Shown: positions 42,306 through 53,843 of the stretch, one piece after another
Layout of the letters: every line of letters starts with the position of its first letter
Numbering within the stretch: position 1 is the stretch's first letter
Source: Campanula takesimana
Taxonomy: Eukaryota; Streptophyta; Magnoliopsida; Asterales; Campanulaceae
Length of the DNA: 64,000 bases
Assembly (NCBI GenBank): GCA_026119855.1
Contig: JAOWBW010000569.1
Location: forward strand, 744,001-808,000
Direction of reading: 5' to 3'
The notes under the pieces: generated by a model
What the model saw: the letters and a program-made list of their open reading frames with translations, nothing else
Database searches by the model: none
What the model was told of the DNA's origin: nothing
Translations under genes and position numbers: made by a program

Positions 42306-43210
42306 CGCCTGTTCCTGAATAGCTACTTCATCAGGGAAGGCGAGGAGGTTTTCGTGTTTTGAGTTCGCAGAGCCATGGATTGACCACGCCGGAAAGTTGC
42401 AGAAAGGGTTCGAGATTTTCAGAGATGTGGAATTCGATCGGCAACATGAAGCTGACTTACATGGAATATGACAAAGCCACGGGCAGATTAGAACCATCAG
42501 GCATGAGTACTCCACCAAGGTTGCAGATGACTTGGCAGATCAACTGAAGCCGCAACCTTGACCAGCCAGCAATAGAAGCCGCAGAAACTCCAAGTTTGAC
42601 TGAGACGTGGGACGGCCAATATCTGCTTCAACATATGGGTAATCTGGGGCTGCACGAAGACATGTTGCCGTCATTGAGGATGATTCTGAGGATAGGTGGA
42701 CCCAAGGACTTGGTGGTAACCATGGGGGACAAGCTCAAGAATTGGTGCATCATTGGGGGACCTATAGCTACCGGAATTTATGATGGGAACACTGGGCTTA
42801 CTCCTTCTCCTGTCGCACTCCGGCAGCATCTCCCTGTCACTCACCCAAAATCCCCGTCCCCAGAGTCTAGTGTTTTACATTTTGAGTGAGTCTTCCTCTA
42901 AGTCTGACGACCTTACGTCTGAAGACTATAACCTTGTTGCAAACGCTATTTCCCTTTTGCCATAAATGAAACCTCGACCTTTCCGAGTATCCCTCCATAG
43001 TCACTCTTTTAACTGATAAATTGGCTAATAATCAAACTAATGATTACACTTAGTTATAATGATTCATTAGAAGAGGCAGACACAGACACATTAATGATGA
43101 ATACATTAAAGAGATCTCAGAACAGGTATTAATCAAAAAGAATCTCGAGCCCAAGCTGCCGATGAGGTGTTAACATGCGTGAATTTGGGAACCGAAGCCG
43201 AGCCTAAGAA
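42306..43210. other. Unrecognised decayed sequence before the gap
   Basis: Short frames only (42596-42889 the longest), with no motif I can name. It is probably more of the unit B pol. Confidence 0.35.
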
Positions 43211-43310
43211 NNNNNNNNNNNNNNNNNNNNNNNNNNNNNNNNNNNNNNNNNNNNNNNNNNNNNNNNNNNNNNNNNNNNNNNNNNNNNNNNNNNNNNNNNN
43301 NNNNNNNNNN
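43211..43310. other. Assembly gap (100 N)
   Basis: Exactly one hundred unknown bases, a standard placeholder. The true length and content are unknown. Confidence 0.99.
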
Positions 43311-44072
43311 AATATCTAGGTATGTGAAAGTCGGGAATGATTGGAATTAAATATGTCCATTCCCATGTTTGGCTCGTGCGTATATCTAAATTAAGGAATG
43401 GATAATAAATTATCATTCCTATGTTTGGTTCACATGCTTGTCTAACATAATATTCACTTTTCTATTTAACAAGATGGTTTAATATTTATAATTTCATTTC
43501 TCAACTAAATTAAATTTCTTGCAAAAAAATTAACTTGTTTAAAACAAAATTAATAAAATGTCAAAGAATTGTATTTATGTTACTTTGTTTAACTATGAAG
43601 TAGCAATGGAGAATCGCACAATGGAGAATTGCACAGCTAAATCAAGAATGTGAAACTGAGGTTGAATAATTACAAGGAGAGAGATATTTAATGGAGAAGA
43701 GAAGTAATTAAAGGAAATGATAATTACTGTCGTATGTATCCGAAAAATTTGAAATATCAGTAGTTAAATTCATACAAATTAGAAATCTTATCTCATCCGC
43801 TGCTGAAAACCAAATTGAAAATTAAACATAAGATTTCCCGCCTTAACAAATATTTTTCGCTTATTCAATTACTTGGGAATGGGTATGTGAAACCCACCAT
43901 TTACCATGGGATTCAAATGACTTTCAAAAGTGGGTATTTGATAACCGCATGAAACTAATTCCCATACCCTTACCCCCTTTAAAATCATACTAAACAAAAA
44001 TAAATGTATAACTGGAATGAAATACCCATTCCCGCCCATAGATACCCGCGTGCCAAACGAGTCCTTAGGACT
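43311..44072. mobile_element. MITE-like AT-rich element with GGACTCGTTTGGC end
   Basis: The right end, read on the minus strand, starts GGACTCGTTTGGCACGCGGG and interrupts a copia LTR. The left end probably lies in the gap. Internal motifs CATTCCCATGTTTGGCTC and CATTCCTATGTTTGGTTC are repeated near 43361 and 43412. It is non-coding. Confidence 0.45.
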
Positions 44073-44999
44073 TAGGTTTTCTTGTTCAACAAGAATTTTC
44101 CTAAAACTGATTCTGCCTGGCTAAACCATCGTACGGATGTTTCTGGAAGCATCCAGATTCATCCGTACGGATCCTTTAGGCCAGGATCCGTTTTACTCGT
44201 TTTTTCGCTCCTTTTAATTATCCGTTCTGCGTGGTGACCCAATAGGATTATTACTAAGTTGGCAACGAGTCCGAACCAGTCAAACCTCGTAAGTCATAAG
44301 CGGACTCTAGCAAACCATTATGACTACCCATTAGTATAACTTTTAACTCCAAAGTTTCCTAAATAGAACATAACTCAATCTCTTTGTTACACGATGTCTA
44401 TTGAACGTAAGCCATGGTCAATGGTCCAACTTACATTTGTTCAATGCTTTCTCGATCCCGAAGTATTGATAATACAAATCTTATTTGAGCACGGCCATGC
44501 ATTTCATCAATACCATTCATCGAGTGGCCAAAGCTTGACATCTCTCTTGACGAGGAACAAATCCCATCTTGGCTTATTACTCTTCCCTACATGATTCCGA
44601 TTATGCCAATCATATTCTTTATAGCTATCCGGTTAGGGATAACGTTTGAATATGTCAAACGTAATGTTTATTATGTGGAAGACTGTAATAACCTCAGGTC
44701 TAGAGATTCCAGTGATATAACTATATGAGACTTAAATTATGACATTGTGGACCATGACATAAGTCTCATAGGGGTCAGTCCAGTATTTGTTCTCCAACAA
44801 ATACCCATAAGTCTAATGTATCCCATACACCATAATCATCATAGATTATCTATTAAACTTATACTAATAATTAATCATAATTATCAGGGCGGGAATTATT
44901 ATAATAAACATGCAAAAGACATAATAATCAAACATTCAATATTTTTATAAATAATAACATTTGTTTTACAAACTAAATGCCTAGGGCATAACACCAACA
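44073..44999 (-). repeat. Copia LTR, truncated, minus strand
   Basis: On the minus strand it starts TGTTGGTGTTATGCCCTAGG at 44999 and runs parallel to the LTR at 52458 for ~930 bp, including two CCGTACGGAT motifs (44129-44180). No polypurine tract or primer-binding site adjoins it, so it is a truncated or solo LTR. Confidence 0.82.
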
Positions 45000-45019
45000 T
45001 CCACATCATTTGTTTTGGG

Positions 45020-45578
45020 TTTACTATCTCTCTCTCTAAGTTCTTCCAACTAGGTTTTATCTTTCTTAAATCCTTTTAACTTCTTTCCAATTTTGAAAGT
45101 TAATTGAAGAATAGATATAAAAAATCAAACCAAGGCACGAATCCATGTAATGTTGAAAAATCTGAGTAAAAAACTTGAAATTTACGGGTTCGGCCACACC
45201 CACCACCGAAAATTATGCCACGGTTTGGCAGACCAGGGCTGATGAACTTTTTCAAAAAGTTCGGCCACACTCGGCCGAACTTTCTCAAATGGTTCGGCCA
45301 CCCCGGCCGAACCATTTGAGAAAGTTCGGCCGAGTGTTGCCGAACTTTTGAAAAAGTTCAGCCCTGGTCTGACGAACCGTGGCATAATTTTCGGTAGTGG
45401 GTGGCCGAACCCGTAAATTCAAGTTTTTTACTCACTTTTTTCAACATTACGTGAATTATTGCCTTGCTTTAGTTTTTTAATGTCTATTCTTTAATTGACC
45501 TTTGAAATTAGAATGAATGAAAGGATTTTGAGAAAAGTAAAACCTAGGTTGGAAGAACATTTAGAGAGAGAGAGAGAG
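45020..45578. repeat. Large foldback, ~270-bp arms
   Basis: The sequence is almost its own reverse complement around a centre near 45298. The core arms (45128-45298 / 45300-45470) carry repeated TTCGGCC motifs with very few mismatches, and looser similarity continues outward to CT / AG repeats at 45027 and 45560. A transcript would form a long hairpin. It is non-coding. Confidence 0.9.
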
Positions 45579-46512
45579 AAGTCAACAATTGCGGGTGTAC
45601 AAGGTGGGTGTGGGTGTACAATATATATAAAGGTTAGTTTGGACATTTCATTCGATGGCATATTTGAAAGAACTTGGATTACGGGTGTCTTCATAAGATT
45701 TACGGGTGTGTATAACAACACCCTAGTGGAAAATGAGGTGGAAGGGGAATATTCTATTTTAGTGTGAAAAATAGTATTATACATTGGAGAGAAATTTTTT
45801 TTAGTGTGACATTTGGTGCAAAACTTGCACCAAATATAATACAAACTTAAAGCATTTTTTTTTTTTGTTACTAACCAATTCAAAAAATTTCAAACAAGCA
45901 ATTCACCAAATTCAAGGCACAAAAACACAATGACCATCATAAACTAATGGATGCTGATTTCTCACACGAATTCACATTCAAAAACCTAGATCGATAACAA
46001 ATTAGGGCATAATTGAGACATAAACCCACACATACAAGCGCTCAAAAAAACACACAAGCTTGACCACGAACATATACACAGAGCGGGAACGAACTTCAGG
46101 CACCAGAGTGAGGCGAGGCAGGGAAGGAGAAGTGGAGGGCGGTGAAGAAGAAGACACACAGGCCGGTTAGAATTGTGAGGAGATTTGCTGTCAAAGATAG
46201 AAAAAAGAGTAGATGTGTGATCTGGGAACAACGACGGGAGAGGGCTCGTTGAATTGAGTCCACACGTCGCCGGCAAAAGCTAAGTCTGTTAGAATATTTT
46301 TATTATATTCTATAATAGTGTCCCACATGACTTATAAATTAAATAAGTTTAACAATAAAATTTTACTTTGATGATCAAGTGAAAATTAAAAGAGTTAAAA
46401 CTGTGAGTTAATAAAAATGGTACTCCCTCTTTCTTTTTTTATAAATTCATTTAATTAATTTTCCTAATAAAGTATAAATATTTTCTCTAAAAATGAAAGA
46501 CTTACACTATAA
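45579..46512. other. Non-coding spacer
   Basis: AT-rich; a TTGGTGCAAAACTTGCACCAAA inverted repeat (20-plus bases including loop) lies at 45812-45834. A possible Stowaway end (TACTCCCTC) is at 46420 without a partner. The frame at 45986-46276 has no recognisable motif. Confidence 0.5.
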
Positions 46513-47196
46513 GACCATCTACAATGGCAAAAGTTTTGGGTGTTGAATGGCAATTCACACAAAATGGAGGTGTTTAATTGCTCCAATGGTTGTTTAATGG
46601 GGGGGGGGGGGGGGGTTGGTGGTGTGTGTGTGAATGGTTTTGTTTAATGGGTTAAACAAGTGTGAATGGGAGAAAGTGGTCAGCACTGGGACACGCAGCA
46701 GCGGAAGAGAGGCTGGCCATGGCGCGTGCGCCACACGCGCCAGACAAGGCGCGTCAAGGCCGGCGAGTTTTTTTTTTCTCTCTGGCTGTGGCACATGTTG
46801 GATTCTGATTGGCTGGCGCTATTTTTTACTTTTATCCCAATTTTTGAGCTCAATTATTTCACAGAAATTGTTTTTTTTTTTTACACCAAAATTCCTTTTT
46901 TTCTCTTTAAATTGACGTAAGTTTCATTGTAATGCGACAAAAAAAAACCATTTTTTCTTGAAATGGATCTCAATAATAACCATTTCAACACTAATCATAA
47001 AAATAAAAATTAAATTTTAACTGGTGGGGTATATGATGATGAGTGAGAAAAGTGTTGAATTGGGGATTAAACAAACCATTGTAGGGTAAAAGTTGAATGA
47101 GTGTTGAATGGATTAGTTGGAAGAGAAAGAAGATGATGTGGAGTGATAAAGTGGATGTTAGAATAGAATTTTTTTGTTTAACCATTGTACATTGTC
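46513..47196. mobile_element. Tourist/Harbinger-like MITE
   Basis: The ends GACCATCTACAATGG and (inverted) GACAATGTACAATGG match at 12 of 15 positions. TAA trinucleotides flank it at 46510-46512 and 47197-47199, the PIF/Harbinger signature. Inside is a G17-18 run near 46599-46616. It is non-coding. Confidence 0.72.
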
Positions 47197-47199
47197 TAA

Positions 47200-47366
47200 T
47201 AAGTCTTTAATAAATGATTCATCACATATGAATGGCCACGTGACTTGGAAAATGCCAAATGCTTTGCTAGAAAAGTCAAATTAAACTTGGAGGCTTTGGC
47301 AGCAAAAATGTTTTCCACCAAGTGAGAAATGAAGTCCACGTGTCTAGTTCTATGGTGACTAATCAA

Positions 47367-47406
<40 letters not shown>
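47200..47406. other. Spacer with (TA)n
   Basis: Non-coding; a ~38-bp TA microsatellite lies at about 47370-47407. Confidence 0.7.
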
Positions 47407-47411
<5 letters not shown>

Positions 47412-47792
47412 GTTGGCCAAAAAAGCTATGGTATTGACATGTGGACAAACAATGGAGAAAACTTGCATTTGGAGAAGCCACATCAACAATATACTAATAA
47501 ATAAATGACTTTTCATTTTCTTTTCATTAGCTAATACTATTAGCTAATAATAATAGTTACTATAAAGGATAACTATAATAGTTAACTATTATAGTAACTA
47601 TTACTATTATTAGTAATAGTTAACTATAATAGTTAACCATTATAGTTAACTATTACTCTTATTAGTAATAGTTACTATTATACTTAACTATTACTATTAT
47701 TAGTAATAACTATTATAATAGTTACCTTATGTAATAAATAATAGTATTAGCTAATGATATTAAGCAAATAACAGTCAACTATTAATAGTCAC

Positions 47793-48014
47793 TCCCTCCG
47801 CCCCACTATATGGTTCCTATTTTAACTTTACACAGAGATTAAAAAAAAATGTTGTGAGTATGAAAAGTAAAATAAGAGAAAGAAAGTAGGTAGTGAGTTT
47901 TGGTTGTGGGAATAACAAGTGGGTCACAGTTTTCATTTTAGGTAATAAAGTAAAGAACTTTAAATTGGGACAAACTAAAAAGGAAAGTAAGAACCTTAAA
48001 TCGGACAGAGGGAG
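47793..48014. mobile_element. Stowaway MITE in copy A
   Basis: The ends CTCCCTCCGCCCC and (inverted) CTCCCTCTGTCCG match; TA follows on the right (48015-48016) and a mutated CA precedes on the left. It is absent from the matching position of copy B. Confidence 0.85.
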
Positions 48015-48146
48015 TATTTGTTATTGTAGTCAATATTTACAAGTAACTATTATAATTAATTATTAAATAAATTAAAAATTACTATTAATAGTTTTAGTTA
48101 TCATAATAGTATTAGTTAAGCATTATACAATATGTGTTAAAATGTA

Positions 48147-48445
48147 CTCACTTATTCCGAGAGTAAGAGTCTTACTTTCTATTTTGGTACGTTCCGGAGT
48201 AAGAGTCTCTTTCCCAAAATGACAAATGATCGGAAAGAATGAATAGTGATTTGAACAATTTTATCCTTCTAATGCTTCTATAATTACAAAAAGACCAAAC
48301 TTACTTACTTTTTGTTCACTTACACTATGAGTAGTGTTTTAGACAATTATACACTCAACCCACTTGCAATGTTTACCCATTTTCTATTCTTTCTTTAATA
48401 AGTGTCCGCAAACAAGGTAAGACTCTTATTCTAGAACAGAGGGAG
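48147..48445. mobile_element. MITE family 2, copy A
   Basis: The ends CTCACTTATTCCGAGAGTAAGAG and (inverted) CTCCCTCTGTTCTAGAATAAGAG match, with TA on both sides. A related copy sits at the equivalent place in copy B. Confidence 0.82.
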
Positions 48446-48900
48446 TATTAATTAATCATAATAGTTACTATATATGTTAATTTTTACTTTTAATATTAAT
48501 AATTAATCATAATAGATATTATATATGCTAATAATTATAATTAATAGTATTAATTAATTATAAAAGTATGTAGTTATTATATAAATTAATTATTACTATT
48601 AATAGTATAAGTTTGTTTTTGAGACGAATTTTTTTTTTTAAGATATAGTAAAATTATTATTTTACTAACTCATTAGATGTACATTATAAACTTTTATATT
48701 TACTAATTATAATGTGTATATATTATGTAATTATTTATTAGATAATAGCTAATATTATTCAATCAAACGTATGTAGAACTTAAAGTTACTTCATAACAAT
48801 AATAGCTCATCTTTATATTCAAATATTAATTATCATAATAAATAAAAATTATTTACAACAAAATAAAAATTAAAACAATTCTCCTAATTTTTAAGTGACA

Positions 48901-49003
48901 GTTAATTTTGGATGGGATGGGGTATTATTTTTGAAAACAACAAATCTCGGAAACATAAGGCGTGTATGGTAGAGAAATCTATATATATATATATATATAT
49001 ATA
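48901..49003. other. Junction with TA run between copies A and B
   Basis: Short spacer ending in (TA)n at 48978-49003. Confidence 0.6.
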
Positions 49004-50060
49004 TTAAAGTTGGTGAGGAGAGCTAAGTGTTTTCATGTGGACAAATCATGGAAGAAGCTTGAATTTGGTGATGCCACATCAATACTACCCTCTTAAATAA
49101 GTGACTTTTCAATTTTTTTTCTATTAGCTAATAGTATTAGCTAATAATATTAGTTACTATATAGGGTAACTATTATAGTTAACTATAATAGTAACTATTA
49201 CTAATAATATTAATAGTTAACTATAGTAGTTTTTTTGTTTTTGTTTTTAGTTAACTATAGTAGTTAAGTACTATATTTAACTATTACTATTATTAGTAAT
49301 AGTTACTATTATTGTTAACTATAATAGTTACCCTATATAGTAATTATTACTATTATTAGTAATAGTTACTATAATAATTACTTTATATAGTAATTAATAT
49401 AATTAGTTATTATTGTTAAACAAATAACAATTGACTATTAATAGTTAACTATTGTTATAATTAACATTTATATTTAACTATTATAATTAACTATTAAATA
49501 AAATAAAAATTACTATTAATAGTATTAGTTAATCATAATAGTTACTATATATATATATTATTACTATAAATAGTATTATTAGTTAATCATAATAGTTACT
49601 ATATAAGTTAACTATTATTATTAATAGTATTAGTTAATCATTATACAATAGTAAATATTAATATTTAATATTAATAGTACTCGCTCTGTTCGAGAGTAAG
49701 AGTCCTACTTTCTATTTTTCTACGTCCCACTAAAAGTCTATTTCCTAAAGGACAAATGATGAGAAAAAATGAATAGTGTATTGGACAATTATACCCTCAA
49801 CACACTTGCAATGTTTACCAATTTTCTATTGTGTCTTTAATAAATGTGCACAAACAAGGTAGGACTCTTACTCTAGGGCGTAGGGAGTATTAATTAATTA
49901 TAATAGTTAATATATATGTTAATTATAACTATTAGTATTATTAGTGAATAATACTAGTTATTATATATGTTAATAAGTACAATTAATAATATTAGTTAAT
50001 TATAATAATTATTTTAATTATTACTAAAAAATTAACACAATTCTCCTAAATTTATAAGCA
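49004..50060. repeat. AT-rich repeat block, copy B
   Basis: Shorter copy of 47407-48900 with the same start and end and one MITE (49680-49887). It holds the empty site corresponding to the Stowaway of copy A near 49437-49450. Confidence 0.75.
49680..49887. mobile_element. MITE family 2, copy B
   Basis: The ends CTCGCTCTGTTCGAGAGTAAGAG and (inverted) CTCCCTACGCCCTAGAGTAAGAG match, flanked by TA. It is ~90 bp shorter than the copy A homologue. Confidence 0.82.
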
Positions 50061-50340
50061 AACATTTTAATTCATATACAATATAGTTATATTAAAAAAG
50101 TTATTATGTTACATTACTAAATAAAATCATTAAAAACAAAATACGAAAAAATAGTAAATTAGTTTCCCGTTACCCACTAGTCTTTATTATTCTCTCCATA
50201 AAATGAACACTTCTGGAGCAGGAAAGTGTGGAGTATAATAGTTTATTATATTTCTTAACCATAAAAAAATCGTAAAGTGAGAGAGAAAAGAAGGGAAAAA
50301 TTCCTGAGCCATCGATGGAAATTTAAAAGACAAGGGCCGG
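50061..50340. other. AT-rich spacer
   Basis: Nothing recognisable apart from a GAGAGAAAAGAAGGG purine run. Confidence 0.5.
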
Positions 50341-51255
50341 TCTCCTGTGAGACCATCTCACGGTGTGAGACGGCTCACAGGGAAGCCGAACCGAGCCGTC
50401 AAGACAGCCAGGCTGAGTCAAGCCTTTTTTTTTGGCCCTCCAACTTTTCTTTTTCTCAACCATTTTTTGCTCGCCAACAAAAATAACATTTTTTATAAAG
50501 AAATGTAACACTTTTTTCTCGTATATAACACTTTTTTTTTCCCCAAAAATGTACCACAATTTTGTTGAATTAGATTAAAGATAACATAAGATTAACAACT
50601 AAACTAATGTTACATTTTATAATAATGTAACCTTTTTTCCTGAATTGTAACACTTTTCTAGGGTTTTATATTCAATTAAAATGCAAAGCCGACTATATAC
50701 ATGAATTTTTGCACTTTTTTTAAGTAACATTTACTAAATAAAAATGTTACATTAATCTATATAGAAAATTATAATAATTTATGCACTCTGTTAAACTTCA
50801 AATATTACTTTTTCTAACCACAAAAACTATCAAAACTATTTATATTTTATTGCAAAATTGCTGTTACATTTGACAGTAAAAGGGTTACTTTTTGAAGATG
50901 AAACTGTTACTTTTATCAGAACAGAGTGTTACATCTCAGGAGACGAGCATCTCAATTTTTTGTGTGTTAAAAAGTATGTTTTTTTTTTTAAAAATAAAAT
51001 AAAAATTAAACCATATCATGACCTATCTTGTTTGATACGTCTCGTCGAGACGAACACAACAGTATTTTTAGATTTTTTTCCGACTTCAAAATCTCAAGAT
51101 ATAGCATTTTAAAGTTATCAGAGTTTTTTTTTTAAGATGGCACGTGTCGTACGCTGGGACTGCAAGAAGGACAGCTGGGCGGGTTGGGTTGGCGGGTTGC
51201 TGGGTATGATTCATGAGTGGATCAGTCTCACAAGGTTAGACGGTCTTACCCATGT
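50341..51255. mobile_element. Mutator-like element 1 (GTGAGACC ends)
   Basis: The left end GTGAGACCATCTCACGGTG (50347 on) pairs with the inverted right end at 51223-51249 (GTAAGACCGTCTAACC...). The interior is AT-rich with many TGTAACAC units and is homologous to the interior of the next element. It is non-coding; no exact duplication was found. Confidence 0.62.
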
Positions 51256-51343
51256 TTTTGCCAAAAGACAAAGGCAAAGAAAGCAAATACCGTTGCTACA
51301 ATAATATTTGACATAAATTAAGGTACCCATTTTATTTTGAGGT

Positions 51344-52321
51344 ATTCTCCTGTACACCCGCCGCACGCTGTGCGGCGGGCCTTTTCCATTTTTTTTTTTT
51401 TTTTTTTTGCCACCACCAACTTTTTTCCTCCCAACAAAAGTAACACTTATTATAACGAAATGTAACACTTTTTCTTTTTCAAATGTAACACTTTTTTTTT
51501 TTTTCAAAATGAACCACAATTTTGCTACAATACATTAAAGATTGACAACTAAACTAATGTCACATTTTTTATAAATGAATGTAACACTCTTTTTTTCAAA
51601 TGTAACACTTTTTTTTTAAAAAAATGTACCACAATTTTGCTGCAATAGATAAAAAGAACATAGATTGATAACTAAACTAATGTAACACTTTTTATAAAGG
51701 AATGTAACACTTTTTTTTTTCAAATGTAACACTTTTTTTCCCCAAAATTAACATAAGATTGACAAACTAAACTAATGTTACATTTTATAAAAAATGAATG
51801 TAACAATTTTTTTTGTCAATTGTAACATTTTATATTCTTAAATGTAACATTATATCTGAAATGTAACAATTTTTTTATTGAGAAAGTAACATTTGAAATG
51901 CAAACCCAATTTTTTTTTGTAAAAACTGCTGTTACCTTTAATAGTAGAAAGTGTTACTTTTTGAATATGAAACTGTTACTTTTATCAGAACAGAGTGTTA
52001 CATCTTAGCTGATGAGCAACTCAAACTTTTTGTGTGTAAAAAAATGTATTTTTTTAAAATAAAACCATATCATGACCTATGTAGTTTTATTCGTCTCGGC
52101 GAGACAAACACAACGGTATTTTTAATTTTTTTTCTGAGTTATAAATCTCAAGATATAGCATTTTAAAGTTATTGGAGGTTTTTTTTTATGGAGACACGTG
52201 GCAGCGATCTGGGAAGAGGGAGGGCTGGATCTGGCCGTCGGTTGTAGCGAAGTAGGCAGCTGCGAGAAGCAGCGGAACAAATGAGCTTGCCGCACATGGT
52301 GCGGCGGTTGTAGGCGAGAAT
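51344..52321. mobile_element. Mutator-like element 2 (CCGCCGCAC ends)
   Basis: The left end ATTCTCCTGTACACCCGCC and the inverted right end (52285-52321) share ~37 bp including a GCCGCAC...GTGCGGC hairpin. The interior parallels element 1, for example GTTACTTTTATCAGAACAG and CTCAAGATATAGCATTTTAA in both. It is non-coding. Confidence 0.65.
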
Positions 52322-52457
52322 TTGTCTTTTATTTTTGTCTTTGTGTTAAATTATTTATAGTATTGATTTATTATGTGTTCTATGATTTTGGGCAATTAAA
52401 GATTGTAGTGGATTTAAATAAAAGTCTGCATTTAAAATTATTATGTTAAATCCATGC

Positions 52458-53843
52458 TGTTGGTGTGTTTGCCATAGGCACGTTATTTAAACGATTAATG
52501 TTATGATTTTCTTTATGCTTTAATAAAGATATTGAATGTTTGATTATTGTATCTTTTGCATGTTTATTATAATAATCTCCGTCCCTAGTAATTATGAATT
52601 ACTAGTATAAGTTTAATAGATAATCATATGATGATTATGTGTATGCGATACAATTAGACTTATGGGTATTTGTTGGATAACAAATACTGGACTGACCCCC
52701 TATGAGATTTATGTCATGGTCAAATGTCATAATTAAGTGTCATATGGTTATATCACTTGAATCTTTAGACCTGAGATTATTACAGTCTTCCACTTGATGA
52801 ACATTATGTTTGACATATTCAAACGTTACCTTTAACCGGGTAGCTATAAAGGATATGATTGGCATGATCGGAATCATGTAGGGAAGGGTAATAAGCCAAG
52901 AAAGGATTTGTTCCTCTTAAAGAGAGATGTCAAGCTGGGCCCCTCGATGAATAGTATTGATGAAATGCACGGCCGCGCTCAAATGAATTGATTGGATCAA
53001 TATCATTTGTGGTATCAATATATTCGGGATCGAGAAAACATTGAACAAGGTAAGTTGACCATGACTTACGTTTAATAGACATCGTGTAACAAAGAGATTG
53101 TGATATGTTCTATTTTAGAAAACTTTGGATTTCAAAGTTATACTAATTGGGTAGTCATAATGGTTGCTAGAGTCTGCTTATGATTTACGAGGTTTGAATG
53201 GTTCGGACTCGTTGCCAACTTAGTATATTCCTATTGGACCACACACGCAGAACGGATAATTAAAAGGAACAAAAAATGAGGAAAAACTAGATCCTACTGG
53301 AGGATCCGTACGGATGGTTTGGGAGCCACCAAACCATTCCGTACGGATGGTTTGCCCCTGCAGAATCAGTTTTAGGTAAACTTCTTATTGGACAAGAAAA
53401 CCTAATTCCTAAAGGGTTTTAGAAACATCTTGTATATAATGTGAACAACCGGGAATTGTTCCCATAACATTGATTTTAGAAATCACAAATCCTTTCTTAG
53501 AGAAAGAAAATACACATTATATTCTTGGGTTATTAAGTTTGATTATTCTCAATTATCAAACTTTAATAATCATTAGGAGAGATTGAAGAATTGTTCTTCA
53601 ATATAGTTTTTCAATCTGAAGGACCTAGCAGTCAAGTTCAAGAAGCGTTCTTGAAACCGTTCGACGTGTGGATCACCGGTAGAGGGTGTTTCTCTTAGCA
53701 ATTAAATCCAAGGATTCATATTTCGATCTACAAGGGTTAGTTTCTTTCATCTTCATATAATGGATTATTGAACATAACGGATCTAGGATTTTGGGTTTTT
53801 CATGTGATGTCTTCCGTTACGCATGATTGCACGAAATCCAACA
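52458..53843 (+). repeat. Copia 5' LTR, plus strand
   Basis: 1,386 bp from TGTTGGTGTG to ATCCAACA, directly followed by a primer-binding site. It carries two CCGTACGG motifs (53306-53313, 53339-53346) and a TATATAA box at 53433-53439. It is the same family as 44073-44999 in opposite orientation. Confidence 0.87.

Larger units (their letters stand above)
37758..43210 (+). mobile_element. Tat/Ogre-like unit B interior, decayed and truncated
   Basis: Primer-binding site at 37759-37777, leader with CATG minisatellite, broken gag (39101-40310), two zinc-finger-like blocks (40457-40930), a protease remnant (41579-41650) and a G-patch-like remnant (42105-42176). No RT, RNase H or integrase is recognisable before the assembly gap. 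Its own 3' LTR is not in the window. Confidence 0.78.
47407..48900. repeat. AT-rich repeat block, copy A
   Basis: Homologous to 49004-50060. It starts after a TA run with TATTAAAGTTGG, continues through TTAGCTAATA / TAGTTAACTATTA quasi-palindromes, and ends at AATTCTCCTAA. It carries two MITEs (47793-48014, 48147-48445). It is non-coding; the original element type is unknown. Confidence 0.75.

Noticed and set aside
45986..46276. 96-residue minus-strand frame
   Set aside because: No homologous motif, low-complexity Leu/Ser/Pro content, and no supporting context.
47196..47516. Frames with repeated Ile-Tyr
   Set aside because: Direct translation of the (TA)n microsatellite.
51344..52321. A Helitron
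   Set aside because: Clear terminal inverted repeats at both ends and no TC...CTRR end pair.
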